Shown here in pieces: positions 1 to 10,088 of a DNA stretch of 64,000 nt. A program made the translations under genes and the position numbers. The stretch is from assembly GCF_007752935.1 (NCBI RefSeq), contig NZ_CP036319.1, positions 372,001 to 436,000 on the forward strand, given 5' to 3'. The notes under the pieces are model-generated. The model was not told where the DNA came from. It made no database searches and saw only the letters and a program-made list of their open reading frames with translations. Origin of the DNA: Crateriforma conspicua. GTDB taxonomy: Bacteria; Planctomycetota; Planctomycetia; Pirellulales; Pirellulaceae. Positions within the stretch are counted from its first letter, which is position 1, and each line of letters begins with the position of its first letter.

Positions 1-2
1 AC

Positions 3-1334
3 CGTTTGTCTTGGGCCAGTTTGGTCGCCCCGTTCGTGCGGCACGAACCTTTGGCGGGGGCGCGGGCACAGGTCGAAACCGTGACCTTGCGTTTGGCCAA
101 CTTGATCGCCAAATGTGACGGGCAAACCATGCCCGAAGAAGCCGATGCCCTGCACCGATTGCAGTATCAAATCGATTCGGCGCTGTACCCGGTCGGTGGT
201 GCCAAATCGTCCGGCGTCGACCTGGTCGATGACGGTGGACCGTCTCGGCAGGCCAAAGCGGGCCAACCGCCGGTGGTCAAACATGGCACCGCCGTTGAAC
301 CGGCCGGGCCGCTGACCGATCAGCAGCGTCAGCAGCAATTGAGTTCGGCACGCAAAGAACTGGATTCGTTGATCGGCCTGTCGGCGGTCAAGTCGCGGGT
401 CAACAGCTACACGAATTTCTTGCGACTGCAGCAACAACGTCGTGACAAAGGCATGTCGACGATGCCGATCAGTCTGCACATGGCTTTCCTGGGGAATCCC
501 GGGACCGGAAAGACCACGGTGGCTCGCATCATCGGCCAGATCTTGGGCGCGATGGGAACGCTTTCGCGGGGCCATATTGTCGAAACCGACCGCAGCGGCC
601 TGGTTGCCCAGTACGCCGGCCAAACGGCGGTGAAGACGAACGAATTGGTCGACTCCGCCATGGGCGGTGTGCTGTTCATCGACGAAGCGTACAGCTTGGT
701 CGATGCGTCAGGGGATGATGCCTACGGTCGCGAAGCCGTGGGCACCTTGCTGAAACGGATGGAAGACAATCGCGACGACTTGGCAGTGATCCTGGCCGGA
801 TATAGCGGCGAAATGGCCAAGATGATTGAGTCCAATCCGGGTTTGAAGTCTCGCATCAACACCACGATCGACTTTGAAGATTATCGTCCACAGGAATTGG
901 GCCAGATCTTTGAATTGATGTGTCGCAAGAACCAGTATCAGTTGGATGCAGCGGCACGCCATCGGTTGCTGGTGGGATTCGATCATCTTTATCGCACGCG
1001 TGATCGGCACTTCGGCAACGGACGCTTGGTCCGAAACACTTTCGAAGACACGGTTCGTCGTTTGGCCGATCGAGTCGCCGAAACGACACAGTTGTCCGAG
1101 GACTTGTTAAGCCGGCTGAAAGAAACCGACATCAGTATCAGCGGGACGCAGCGATCGGTCATTGATCAACGGGTGGCGATGCCCCATCGACTGCGAATCG
1201 ATTGCGAAGGCTGTGCGAAGCGTGTTTCGGTTCAACCAGATTCTCTGGGACGTCAGGTGCGTTGTCCGAAATGTCGTCACGTCCAAGCGGTTTTTTGGGC
1301 CGACGTGCACTATGCCGATTCAAAGTGCTCATAG
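3..1334 (+). CDS. CbbX/CfxQ-like AAA+ ATPase with C-terminal zinc ribbon (5' partial)
   Basis: This is an AAA+ ATPase of the CbbX/CfxQ (SpoVK-like) type, a family of ring ATPases that remodel partner proteins. Walker A (GNPGTGKTT) lies near residues 163-171, Walker B (VLFIDE) near 222-227 and an arginine-finger-like GLKSRI segment near 279-284. The N-terminal part before residue 110 has no recognised domain. After the ATPase comes a short zinc ribbon with two CxxC pairs (C400/C403 and C420/C423), an unusual addition to this family. The open frame continues upstream to the window edge without a convincing ATG, so the true start is probably outside and residue numbers are approximate. The partner protein is unknown; no RuBisCO genes are nearby, so a CbbX-type RuBisCO activase role is not supported. 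Confidence 0.85.
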   Translation, partial: RLSWASLVAPFVRHEPLAGARAQVETVTLRLANLIAKCDGQTMPEEADALHRLQYQIDSALYPVGGAKSSGVDLVDDGGPSRQAKAGQPPVVKHGTAVEPAGPLTDQQRQQQLSSARKELDSLIGLSAVKSRVNSYTNFLRLQQQRRDKGMSTMPISLHMAFLGNPGTGKTTVARIIGQILGAMGTLSRGHIVETDRSGLVAQYAGQTAVKTNELVDSAMGGVLFIDEAYSLVDASGDDAYGREAVGTLLKRMEDNRDDLAVILAGYSGEMAKMIESNPGLKSRINTTIDFEDYRPQELGQIFELMCRKNQYQLDAAARHRLLVGFDHLYRTRDRHFGNGRLVRNTFEDTVRRLADRVAETTQLSEDLLSRLKETDISISGTQRSVIDQRVAMPHRLRIDCEGCAKRVSVQPDSLGRQVRCPKCRHVQAVFWADVHYADSKCS

Positions 1335-1344
1335 GAAAGCGAGG

Positions 1345-1374
1345 CAGCGTCCAGTTTCGGGGCCGATGACGCTG
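1345..1374. terminator. Inverted repeat between convergent genes, possible terminator
   Basis: CAGCGTC and GACGCTG form a perfect 7-bp stem with a 16-base loop in the 43-base gap between two converging stop codons. There is no T-tract on either side, so intrinsic termination is only a possibility. Confidence 0.25.
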
Positions 1375-1377
1375 GGG

Positions 1378-2067
1378 TTACTGAGGACGTTGCAAACGCA
1401 TAATGCGGATCGGGTGATCCGGGTCGTCTTCCAGGATGACGCTGTGTTCTTCATAGAACCAGTCGCGGTTCTGAATCCAATCCCGAAATTCGTTGGCGAT
1501 GATTCGATTCGGGTCGCTAAGCAGTACTTCGCCGCCGGGGGACAGGTGATCGCGGACGCACTGATCCAGTTGTGGCCACAGTTCCCGCAGGTAGGTCACG
1601 TCGCTGCCCAGGATCAGCGGAAAGGTCACGCCGTCGATGCGATCAACGCCGAATCGCAGACGCTGGATTTCGCACCGATCGCGGATCGCATGGCTACTCA
1701 TTCGGACCAAGTGCAGTGGATCTTCCACGCCATCGGTCATCGTCACGTTGGCACCGCGTAGGGCGGCGGAGATGCCGGCATGTCCGGTACCACAACCGAG
1801 TTCCAGGACCCGCTGGCCTTCCAATCGGTATCGGTCCAAGAAACGGTCCAAACCCGATGCGGCTCGCCAAGTGGTCGCCCAGAATGGATCGATGACGCCT
1901 TCTTCGCCCGCATCTTGTCGCTCACAGGCCTCGATCAGCATCGCGTCGGGATCCGTCGCGACCGCCAAATTCCAGGTGTGCCCGGCGATCGGGGTCGGTT
2001 GCCATTTCCACTTCAATCGCTGATCGGCACGCCGGGTCAACTCGGACGGAACATCGGGAACGGTCAT
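1378..2067 (-). CDS. Class I SAM-dependent methyltransferase (protein-methyltransferase-like)
   Basis: A Rossmann-fold S-adenosylmethionine-dependent methyltransferase of about 229 residues. Motif I (VLELGCGTG) is at residues 87-95, followed by an acidic motif II region (TMTDG). The FWATTWRAASGL stretch before motif I resembles the W-x-x-A/S segment of the METTL21/lysine methyltransferase group, which suggests a protein rather than small-molecule substrate; that is inference. I chose the ATG at 2067 (MTVPDVPSEL) because the 15 residues available upstream look non-conserved and Arg/Cys-rich; an in-frame ATG at 2112 is the alternative. It converges on the AAA+ ATPase gene and is divergent from the propeller gene, so it is probably transcribed alone. 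Confidence 0.8.
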   Translation of the reverse strand: MTVPDVPSELTRRADQRLKWKWQPTPIAGHTWNLAVATDPDAMLIEACERQDAGEEGVIDPFWATTWRAASGLDRFLDRYRLEGQRVLELGCGTGHAGISAALRGANVTMTDGVEDPLHLVRMSSHAIRDRCEIQRLRFGVDRIDGVTFPLILGSDVTYLRELWPQLDQCVRDHLSPGGEVLLSDPNRIIANEFRDWIQNRDWFYEEHSVILEDDPDHPIRIMRLQRPQ

Positions 2068-2191
2068 GAGCGTTTGGCAACGGAGAAATCGATCGAATCC
2101 GTGGGGCGGCAAAATGACGCGACGACACGGAAACGGCTAAGCTGGTCGGCCAATCGTAACCCAATGTTCGGTTTTCTTACAGCAAGAAGAA

Positions 2192-3538
2192 ATGCGTCGC
2201 ATGTCCGAATCCAGCCAACTTGAAAACACACCGATCGATTCAGCGTGCACACGCCGGGTGGCACTGAAATCCGGACTGGGGGCCGCCATGGCCGGAGTAT
2301 GTGCCGGCGTGGAATCAACCGGTTTGGCGCAGGGAACGACAGCGGGGGCGCTGGCGATGCCAGCCGACCAGTGGTGGTGTTGGCGGGGACCACGTGGCGA
2401 CAACACGACCGCACCCGGTGCCCAGGCACCCCAGCAACCGGACCCGTCGAAAGTCCGTTGGGCCGCGGATGTTCCCGGGCGTGGTCACAGTTCACCCGTC
2501 GTGACCGATGACGCGATCTATTTGACGACCGGCGACAAGCAACAGCAAATCCAAGCCGTGCTCGGGTTTGAACGTGCCACCGGAAAACCGATGTTCCAAA
2601 CCGTGGTGCATCGGGGCGGAATTCCAGCCAAGAACCATCCCAAGAACACGGAAGCCAGTCCCACGGTGGCTTTTGATGGCCAGTCCTTGTTCGCGTCGTT
2701 TTACAACAGCGATGCGATTCAACTGACGTCGCTGACGACCGACGGCAAGATCCGCTGGACGAAGAAGATCGCGCCGTTCGATCCACAGCGATACCAATTC
2801 GGTTACGGTGCGTCGCCACTGCTGTACGGCGATACCGTGATCGTTGCATCGGAGATGGACTTGGGGGCTTGGCTGGTCGCGCTGGATCGCCAGAGTGGTA
2901 AAGAAATGTGGCGAACGCCGCGACCCAAAATGATTACGTTTTCATCGCCAATCGTTGCCAACGTGGCGGGACGTGATCAACTATTGATCAGCGGTGCGAA
3001 TCTGGTTTGCAGCTATGATCCGAGCAACGGCCGCATGCTGTGGCAAACGCCGGCGACCACCGCGGCCACTTGTGGCACCATGGTATGGAATTCAACGCAT
3101 GTCTTTGCCAGCGGCGGCTATCCCGACAGCCAGACCGTGTGTGTCGCGGCCGACGGATCGGGCAAGGTCCAGTGGTCCAATAACCAAAAATGTTACGAAC
3201 AATCCATGTTGGTGGTGGGTAATCACCTGTATGGCGTGACGGACGCGGGCGTCGGACATTGCTGGGATGTGTCCGACGGGCGTGTGATCTGGCGTCAACG
3301 ATTGGGCGGCAAATGGAGTAGTTCCCCCGTGTTGGTCGGTGACTTGATTTATGCGTTCAACGAATCGGGAGACGGTTGGGTTTTCGAAGCCGGTCGTGAT
3401 CGATACGTCCAGCGATCCAAAGTTCGTGTCGCCGATGAAGTGTTCAGCACGCCAACGGTGGTGGGCGATACGATGTACTTGAGAGTGGCCAACGGATCGG
3501 GGCAGTCGCGACGCGAAAAACTGTTGGCCATGATTTGA
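2192..3538 (+). CDS. PQQ-like beta-propeller repeat protein, Tat-type signal
   Basis: A secreted outer-membrane-BamB/PQQ-like beta-propeller of about 448 residues. The N-terminus carries a twin-arginine-like stretch (CTRRVALKSGLGAAMAG), followed by WWCWRGPRGDNTT, the W-x-G-P-x-x-x-G opening typical of planctomycete propeller proteins. Repeated blades contain GxxxW and VxALDRxSGKExW motifs. No pyrroloquinoline-quinone catalytic residues can be assigned, so a dehydrogenase activity is not supported; binding or scaffolding is as likely. A second ATG at 2201 (MSESSQ) is an equally plausible start. The downstream lipoprotein gene begins 60 bases after the stop and is probably co-transcribed. Confidence 0.8.
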   Translation: MRRMSESSQLENTPIDSACTRRVALKSGLGAAMAGVCAGVESTGLAQGTTAGALAMPADQWWCWRGPRGDNTTAPGAQAPQQPDPSKVRWAADVPGRGHSSPVVTDDAIYLTTGDKQQQIQAVLGFERATGKPMFQTVVHRGGIPAKNHPKNTEASPTVAFDGQSLFASFYNSDAIQLTSLTTDGKIRWTKKIAPFDPQRYQFGYGASPLLYGDTVIVASEMDLGAWLVALDRQSGKEMWRTPRPKMITFSSPIVANVAGRDQLLISGANLVCSYDPSNGRMLWQTPATTAATCGTMVWNSTHVFASGGYPDSQTVCVAADGSGKVQWSNNQKCYEQSMLVVGNHLYGVTDAGVGHCWDVSDGRVIWRQRLGGKWSSSPVLVGDLIYAFNESGDGWVFEAGRDRYVQRSKVRVADEVFSTPTVVGDTMYLRVANGSGQSRREKLLAMI

Positions 3539-3597
3539 TATGGGGTGATCGTGGTCGCCACGGGCGACGACATCCTTTTCCCAAGGCGGACGCGGCG

Positions 3598-4488
3598 ATG
3601 AATCGAACGTTATGGATCGGAATAGCCACCGCTCTTTTGGCGGCCGGATGTGGCATGCCGGAATCCGGTTACAGCGGCAAGATGGCCAGCATCGATACGG
3701 CGGAGGCTGCGGCATACGAATCCGAACCGGCCGATGCGTTGATGTCGGCTTTGGCCGAAGCCGACGGGGCCGACGGCGGAGCGGATCGTGCCAATGGACC
3801 CACCAAACGTCGGATCATCTATCAAACGCGGTTATCGCTGGTTGTCCAGGACTACAAAGTCTTTGAAGCCAAGTTGCCCCAGTTGGTCCGCGACCACGAT
3901 GGCTTTGTTTCCAACGCCGAAACGAATCGTCGATACCGCGACGAACAATCGGGTACCTGGGTCATCCGAGTGCCGGTGGATCGCTATGACGGCTTTCTTG
4001 CGGGGGTGATGGGGCTGGGCTTTGCCGAATCACGCAAAGAAGACGCGCAAGACGTCACCGAGGAATACGTCGACGTCGAATCACGCATCAAGAACAGCCA
4101 GCGATTGGAACAACGGATGGTCGATCTGTTGGAAGAACGATCGGGCAAATTGTCGGACGTCCTGGAGATCGAACGAGAACTGGCGCGGGTCCGTGAAGAG
4201 ATCGAACGGATGCAAGGCCGGTTGCGTGTGCTGGCGGATCGCACGACTTTGGCCACCGTCACGATTCAGTGTCGCGAGGAACGCAAATACACGCCGCCCG
4301 CCGCGCCGACGTTCACCTCGCGGATCGGACAGTCGTGGTCGCATTCACTGGCTTCATTGCGACTGACGGCGGAAAACGCGGTCGTGTTGGCGGTCGGTGC
4401 GGTGCCCTGGTTGGTCGTCGGCGGTTTTGTCTTGTTGCCGACTGTTTGGTGGTGGCGTCGACGGCGGCGACGTCGACGCCAAGGCTGA
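3598..4488 (+). CDS. DUF4349 domain lipoprotein
   Basis: A 296-residue DUF4349 protein. A short signal peptide ends in a lipobox (LLAAGC, Cys18), predicting a lipoprotein. The DUF4349 core spans roughly residues 78-225, beginning RRIIYQTRLSLVVQDY and including YVDVESRIKNSQRLEQR, which opens a charged coiled coil (about 165-215). A hydrophobic segment near 260-285 is followed by an Arg-rich tail, giving a second membrane anchor. The family has no assigned biochemical function. The ATG at 3598 is chosen because it directly precedes the signal peptide; the frame is open further upstream but non-signal-like. It ends 12 bases from the converging hemB stop. Confidence 0.85.
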   Translation: MNRTLWIGIATALLAAGCGMPESGYSGKMASIDTAEAAAYESEPADALMSALAEADGADGGADRANGPTKRRIIYQTRLSLVVQDYKVFEAKLPQLVRDHDGFVSNAETNRRYRDEQSGTWVIRVPVDRYDGFLAGVMGLGFAESRKEDAQDVTEEYVDVESRIKNSQRLEQRMVDLLEERSGKLSDVLEIERELARVREEIERMQGRLRVLADRTTLATVTIQCREERKYTPPAAPTFTSRIGQSWSHSLASLRLTAENAVVLAVGAVPWLVVGGFVLLPTVWWWRRRRRRRRQG

Positions 4489-4500
4489 CTTGGTTTGAGT

Positions 4501-5538
<1,038 letters not shown>

Positions 5539-5770
5539 TCATCGTAATAGTCCGGCGGCGGATCGTTAGCCCGTCATCACAATCCCGTCTTTCGAAAAAC
5601 CGATTCGGCCAGGGAGTGGGCCAAGCTGTCGCAGCGCCGCGATTGCAATACCGAGGTCATGCGATGCCGGGGCATCCAGAGTGCTAAACTGGGCGATTGA
5701 ATAGGGCGACCCACACTAGTGGCTGCCCGAACGAACATTGACCCATGGGTAACTGCGAAGAAGGACAGTG

Positions 5771-7264
5771 ATGCTCGCACGATTAATTTTGGCGGTCGCC
5801 GCCACTTTTGGATTCAGCGTTTTGAGTTTCGCGACCGCTGCGGCGCCGTTAAAGGTGTTGATCATCGACGGGTTCAACCCGTACCACGATTGGCAAAAAA
5901 CGACTCCCGAACTGACGGCGATCTTGGAAGGCAGCGGTCGTTTCGAAGTCACCGTCATGACCGCGCCGCAGGACGAAGAAGCGATGCGTCAGTTCCGGCC
6001 CGACTTTGACAAGTTCGACGTCTTTGTATCCAACTACAACGGATTGGCTTGGACGGAACAGACCCAGCAAGCTTTTGAAAAATACATTGCCGCCGGTGGT
6101 GGATTCGTCAGCGTTCATGCCGCCGATAATGCTTTCCCACAATGGCCCGAATACAACCGGATGATCGGACTGGGCGGCTGGGGCGGCCGCAATGAAAAAT
6201 CGGGACCCTATGTCCGGTGGAACGATCAAAAGCAACGCTTCGTTCGTGACCTGTCACCCGGCAAAGGTGGTGCGCACGGCAAGCGAGTGCCGTTCTTGGT
6301 GATTTGCCGCGACATGGATCACCCGATCACTCGCGGCTTGCCGTCATCGTTTTTGCAGATCGACGATGAGCTGTATTCAAAGCTGCGTGGTCCGGCGGAA
6401 AACATGCATATCTTGGCCACCGCGCAACAAGACCCATCGACGGGCGGCACCGGATTGCACGAACCGGTATTGATGACAATTCACTACGGCAACGGACGCG
6501 TGTTCCACACGACACTGGGGCACGATTTGACCGCGATGTCGGGGGCGGCGTTCCAAGTCACATTGCTGCGTGGTACCGAATGGGCGGCGACCGGTCAGGT
6601 TTCCGGCGACATCGTCGACGCGAAGGTGTTGAGCGCCGATGAAGCCGTGGTGTTGGTCAAGACCGATGCGGCGGACGGCAAAGACGAAGCACCGGCGATC
6701 GACGGCGAAGGTTGGGTCACGATCTTCAACGGCAAAGACACGACCGGCTGGACTCAAAAGAACGGCACCGCCACCTATCGTATCGAAGACGGTGTGGTTG
6801 TCGGCAAGACCGCCGAAGGAAGCCCGAACAGCTTTCTGTGTACCGAGAAGTCCTATGGTGATTTCGAACTGACGTTCGAAGTCATGGTCGACCCCGGATT
6901 GAACAGCGGTGTTCAGATTCGTTCTGGAACCAAAGAAGACACCGGACGCGTGTATGGTCCCCAGGTGGAAATTGAAACGGCTCCCGGTGAATCAGGATAC
7001 GTCTATGGGGAAGCGACCGGGCGTGGGTGGCTGAGCCCGAACCAGGACACCAAAGACGCCTACAAGAACGATCAGTGGAATCGATACGTGATCCGTGCCA
7101 AGGGCGATCGGATTCAAACGTGGATCAACGGAACGTTGGTCGAAGATCTGCGTGATGCGGAATCACGACGCGAAGGCTTCATCGGATTGCAGGTCCACGG
7201 CATCAAAAAAGGCACCGGCCCGTACGAAGTCCGCTGGCGCGACATTCGCGTACGTGAACTTTAA
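5771..7264 (+). CDS. Secreted ThuA-DUF1080 fusion protein
   Basis: A 497-residue exported protein with a signal peptide (residues 1-25). The N-terminal half (about 28-250) is a ThuA domain, a class I glutamine-amidotransferase-like fold linked to trehalose and sugar use (VLIIDGFNPYHDW, SVHAADNAF, FHTTLGHD). The C-terminal part (about 315-497) is a DUF1080 / 3-keto-disaccharide hydrolase domain (WVTIFNGKDTTGW, NSGVQIRSG, WNRYVIRAKGDRIQTWING). Both families are abundant in planctomycetes and point to periplasmic breakdown of oxidised disaccharides; that role is inferred. The ATG at 5771 follows an AAGGA ribosome site closely; a GTG just before it is less likely. It is divergent from hemB across a 259-base gap. 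Confidence 0.88.
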   Translation: MLARLILAVAATFGFSVLSFATAAAPLKVLIIDGFNPYHDWQKTTPELTAILEGSGRFEVTVMTAPQDEEAMRQFRPDFDKFDVFVSNYNGLAWTEQTQQAFEKYIAAGGGFVSVHAADNAFPQWPEYNRMIGLGGWGGRNEKSGPYVRWNDQKQRFVRDLSPGKGGAHGKRVPFLVICRDMDHPITRGLPSSFLQIDDELYSKLRGPAENMHILATAQQDPSTGGTGLHEPVLMTIHYGNGRVFHTTLGHDLTAMSGAAFQVTLLRGTEWAATGQVSGDIVDAKVLSADEAVVLVKTDAADGKDEAPAIDGEGWVTIFNGKDTTGWTQKNGTATYRIEDGVVVGKTAEGSPNSFLCTEKSYGDFELTFEVMVDPGLNSGVQIRSGTKEDTGRVYGPQVEIETAPGESGYVYGEATGRGWLSPNQDTKDAYKNDQWNRYVIRAKGDRIQTWINGTLVEDLRDAESRREGFIGLQVHGIKKGTGPYEVRWRDIRVREL

Positions 7265-7489
7265 CGATTAAGCCGGTTGTCACCCCTGTGACCGGCGTGA
7301 CGAATGCCGACATGTCGCCGGTTGTTCGGTCTGTCGCAGGGGCACGGCGGGTTTCCGCCGACCACCGACCGCTTTCCCGTCAACGGAAATCACTTGTTCA
7401 GTCGAATGAAGCACGATGGATCGGTTGTCTTCGGTGTGCAAGGACGCATACCGGGCCGCCAAGAGGGATCATCGTGAGCCGCCACTGTC

Positions 7490-8659
7490 ATGGAAGCACG
7501 ACGAAGAGATCGTTGTCGACGTGCGACGAAAAGTCGGCGGGTCTGGATCGCACTGTTAAGCGTGTCGTGCGTCGCCGCCGGCACTTCTGCATTCGCGCAG
7601 CAACGCTGTGTTCGGCTGCCCGCCACTGGTGAAAAGGCCACTGCGTCGGCACCAATCTTCTTGCCACCGCCCACGCCGCCTTCGCTTTCGACCACGGTTG
7701 CGGCTCGCCAAGCCAAGCCCGAACCCAGGCGTCTGCCCACGCTTGACCCTGGCGGCGCCGACATAATGGAATCATCTGAACCGGGATGGCGCGATCCCGA
7801 TGCGATTCGGTTGCGCAGCCAATCCGTTCAATCGCTGTACGACGCCGCGGCTTCACTGCAACGTGGATCCGTCTTCACGGCCGAGCATCAGGCATGGTCG
7901 GCGCTGCAGCAATGGGTGGCGTCGCGTGACGCGGCCGAAGACACGACCATTCATAGCCGCCAGTTGAACCGAGCAGTTGATGCGGTCCGCGAGGCGGAAG
8001 ACTTTGGCGGTCGCTTTGATGGCATCGATGCGGATGCGATCGCGCGAATGATCGAGGCCCACCAGACCGTGACCTTGAAAGATCGCCCGGCAACGTCGTT
8101 GACCGCGGACCAGGCGACCAAGGCTTACCTGGCAGAAGCGGAACGTAATCTGATTGCTGCATGTGGAAATTCCCCCGAAGCGGGCGATGCTTTGCTGGTG
8201 TTGGCGCGGATCCGCAATCGCCGCGACGAGGGAAACCGCCACTTCAACGCCCGTGTGGCCATCACGTTTCAAAAAGCTGCTGTGATGGCGTCACCACAAA
8301 GCGCGATCGCACGCCGCGATCTGGGGGCTTCGTTGCTGAAGCAAGGCATGGTGCCTCAAGCGATCGAATCGCTGTTGGTGAGCAACCAACTTGCCCCCAC
8401 ACGCCATGCCACCGAACTGTTGCTGACGGCCGCGGGCACCATTGGTCATGCACCGTTGGTGCAAGCATGTCAGCGTAGTTTGCAAGACACTCGGCTGCCC
8501 AGCGACTTTCCCGTCGTCCAGCTCAGCCCCCAAGCATTCGCCCAAACGAGTGCTCGGCGCGGGCCGGCGGTCAGCCCACCGACACAAATTGCCACACGCC
8601 CCGGTCCGCCATCCGAAGCAACGCCGACGCCGGCGTGGTACCAGTTCTGGCGACGCTAA
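7490..8659 (+). CDS. Secreted TPR-like protein of unknown function
   Basis: A 389-residue protein not assigned to a named family. Positively charged N-terminal residues are followed by a hydrophobic core (VWIALLSVSCVAAGTSAFA) consistent with signal-peptidase cleavage near residue 36. The body is Ala/Arg-rich and helical. Residues about 250-335 (ARDEGNRHFNAR through LLTAAGTIGHAPL) show the spacing of tetratricopeptide repeats. A Pro/Thr-rich tail precedes the WYQFWRR C-terminus. The polysaccharide export gene starts 43 bases downstream on the same strand, suggesting a shared transcript and an accessory role in export; this is context-based inference. The ATG has no strong Shine-Dalgarno site. 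Confidence 0.65.
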   Translation: MEARRRDRCRRATKSRRVWIALLSVSCVAAGTSAFAQQRCVRLPATGEKATASAPIFLPPPTPPSLSTTVAARQAKPEPRRLPTLDPGGADIMESSEPGWRDPDAIRLRSQSVQSLYDAAASLQRGSVFTAEHQAWSALQQWVASRDAAEDTTIHSRQLNRAVDAVREAEDFGGRFDGIDADAIARMIEAHQTVTLKDRPATSLTADQATKAYLAEAERNLIAACGNSPEAGDALLVLARIRNRRDEGNRHFNARVAITFQKAAVMASPQSAIARRDLGASLLKQGMVPQAIESLLVSNQLAPTRHATELLLTAAGTIGHAPLVQACQRSLQDTRLPSDFPVVQLSPQAFAQTSARRGPAVSPPTQIATRPGPPSEATPTPAWYQFWRR

Positions 8660-8702
8660 ACCTTTGGATTCATGGACTCTGGCTATCCGTCAGGCATCAA
8701 CG

Positions 8703-10088
8703 ATGACCCAACACCGCGCTGCACGATCGATCACCGCCCCAATGGCGACTTTGGCTTTGGCCGTCGCCATGTTGGGTGGATTGTTGCATGGCGATTGTGC
8801 TTGGTCGCAGACGTTATTGCCGCCGAACACCTCGGTCAGCGGTCAACGGTCCATGCCCACGATGCGTTTGCCCGCTGGGAATGAATTCGGCAGACATGCG
8901 GGGCCGATCGGCGAAGTCGGTCTGTCACATCACCGACCGGCGCCCTATGCCGTCGCATCGATGCCGATGATCGCACCGTCTACTTGCGCGTCATGCGCCG
9001 GGGTGGGGTGCCGTGTTTGTGTCGACCGCGATGGTCGCGAAGGCTTTGATCAGTTTGCTCATCGCCAAGGCATCTGCACCGATCAGTGTGCCCAAAGTCA
9101 GTGTTGGCAGTGTCCCTACACATCACCGTTTGATTTGTATCGACAAGGCGGATACGCCGGTCCGGCCCGAACCCCGCACGTCTATCAGTACCGCTTGCGC
9201 CCCGGTGACGTGATTCAGCTGACCTATTTGTTAAGTGACCACCAAACGGCCACCGAATATCGATTGAGCGTCGGTGATGAACTGTTGATTGAATCGGAGG
9301 CCGACGAGGCGTTGACTCGGGGCACGCTGGAGAATGGAATTGAAATCCAGCCCGACGGTACGATCACGCTGCGATTCATTGGAACGGTCCATGCCGCTGG
9401 TCAGACCATTGATCAACTGCGTGAATCGCTGAATGACAAATATTCCAAACTGTATGCGGATCCCGCGATCGACGTGACGCCGGTTTCCACGGCGACGGCG
9501 TCCAAACGCATCCGTGACGCGATCAGCGGTACCGGTGGCTTCACGGCGCAGTTCGTCAACCAAACTGTCACCCCTCAAGGTGAAATTCGCTTGCCCGGAA
9601 TCGGCAGTGTTCAGGCACAAGGCCTGACATTGGAAGAACTGAAACGCGAAATCAATCTGCGTTACGCTTCGTCGGTGGGCGGGATCGAAGTCGAACCGGC
9701 ACTGCAGCAACAGGCACCGCACTACATCTATGTGCTGGGCGAAGCGGTCACACCGGGGCGATTCACCATCGACCAGCCGACCACGGTGCTGGGTGCGATC
9801 GCGATGGCCGGCGGTCACGTTCCCGGCGCCAACCTTCGTCAGATCGTCGTTTTCCGACGCGGTGAAAACTGGGAACTGATTTCGACCATGTTGGATTTGC
9901 GTGGGGCCATCTTGGGCAAATCCGCTTTACCGCACGACGAAATCTGGGTCCAAGACGGCGATGTGATCATCTTGCCCAGCATGCCGATCCGACTGTTCGA
10001 CAACTTCGTGCGTCTGGTCTTCACCGAAGGCATTTACGGTATCGTGCCTTTCCAAGGGTTTTCCATCGACTTGGATGACAGCAACTAA
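8703..10088 (+). CDS. Polysaccharide biosynthesis/export protein (Wza-like) with Cys-rich N-terminal segment
   Basis: A 461-residue outer-membrane polysaccharide export protein. After a hydrophobic export signal (about residues 13-35) comes a Cys-rich segment with paired cysteines at 95/98, 103/106, 125/129 and 134/137. The export core follows: YRLRPGDVIQL (163-173) and then a second similar start, YRLSVGDELLI (186-196), so the polysaccharide-export motif seems duplicated. GTITLRFIGTV and GEIRLPGIGSV strands and an SLBB segment (YVLGEAVTPGRFTI) complete the family architecture. There is no clear lipobox, unlike E. coli Wza. The ATG at 8703 was chosen because the frame upstream overlaps the preceding gene. 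The stop TAA shares CTAA with the converging gene. No kinase/chain-length gene is adjacent. Confidence 0.87.
   Translation: MTQHRAARSITAPMATLALAVAMLGGLLHGDCAWSQTLLPPNTSVSGQRSMPTMRLPAGNEFGRHAGPIGEVGLSHHRPAPYAVASMPMIAPSTCASCAGVGCRVCVDRDGREGFDQFAHRQGICTDQCAQSQCWQCPYTSPFDLYRQGGYAGPARTPHVYQYRLRPGDVIQLTYLLSDHQTATEYRLSVGDELLIESEADEALTRGTLENGIEIQPDGTITLRFIGTVHAAGQTIDQLRESLNDKYSKLYADPAIDVTPVSTATASKRIRDAISGTGGFTAQFVNQTVTPQGEIRLPGIGSVQAQGLTLEELKREINLRYASSVGGIEVEPALQQQAPHYIYVLGEAVTPGRFTIDQPTTVLGAIAMAGGHVPGANLRQIVVFRRGENWELISTMLDLRGAILGKSALPHDEIWVQDGDVIILPSMPIRLFDNFVRLVFTEGIYGIVPFQGFSIDLDDSN

Noticed and set aside
7272-7296. Hairpin GCCGGTTGTCAC-CCCT-GTGACCGGC after the ThuA-DUF1080 gene
   Set aside because: The stem has a 3-base bulge and no T-tract follows, so a terminator call is not supported.
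8442-8702. N-terminal extension of the export protein
   Set aside because: It overlaps the 3' end of the TPR-like gene in another frame and has no export features; the signal peptide lies after 8703.
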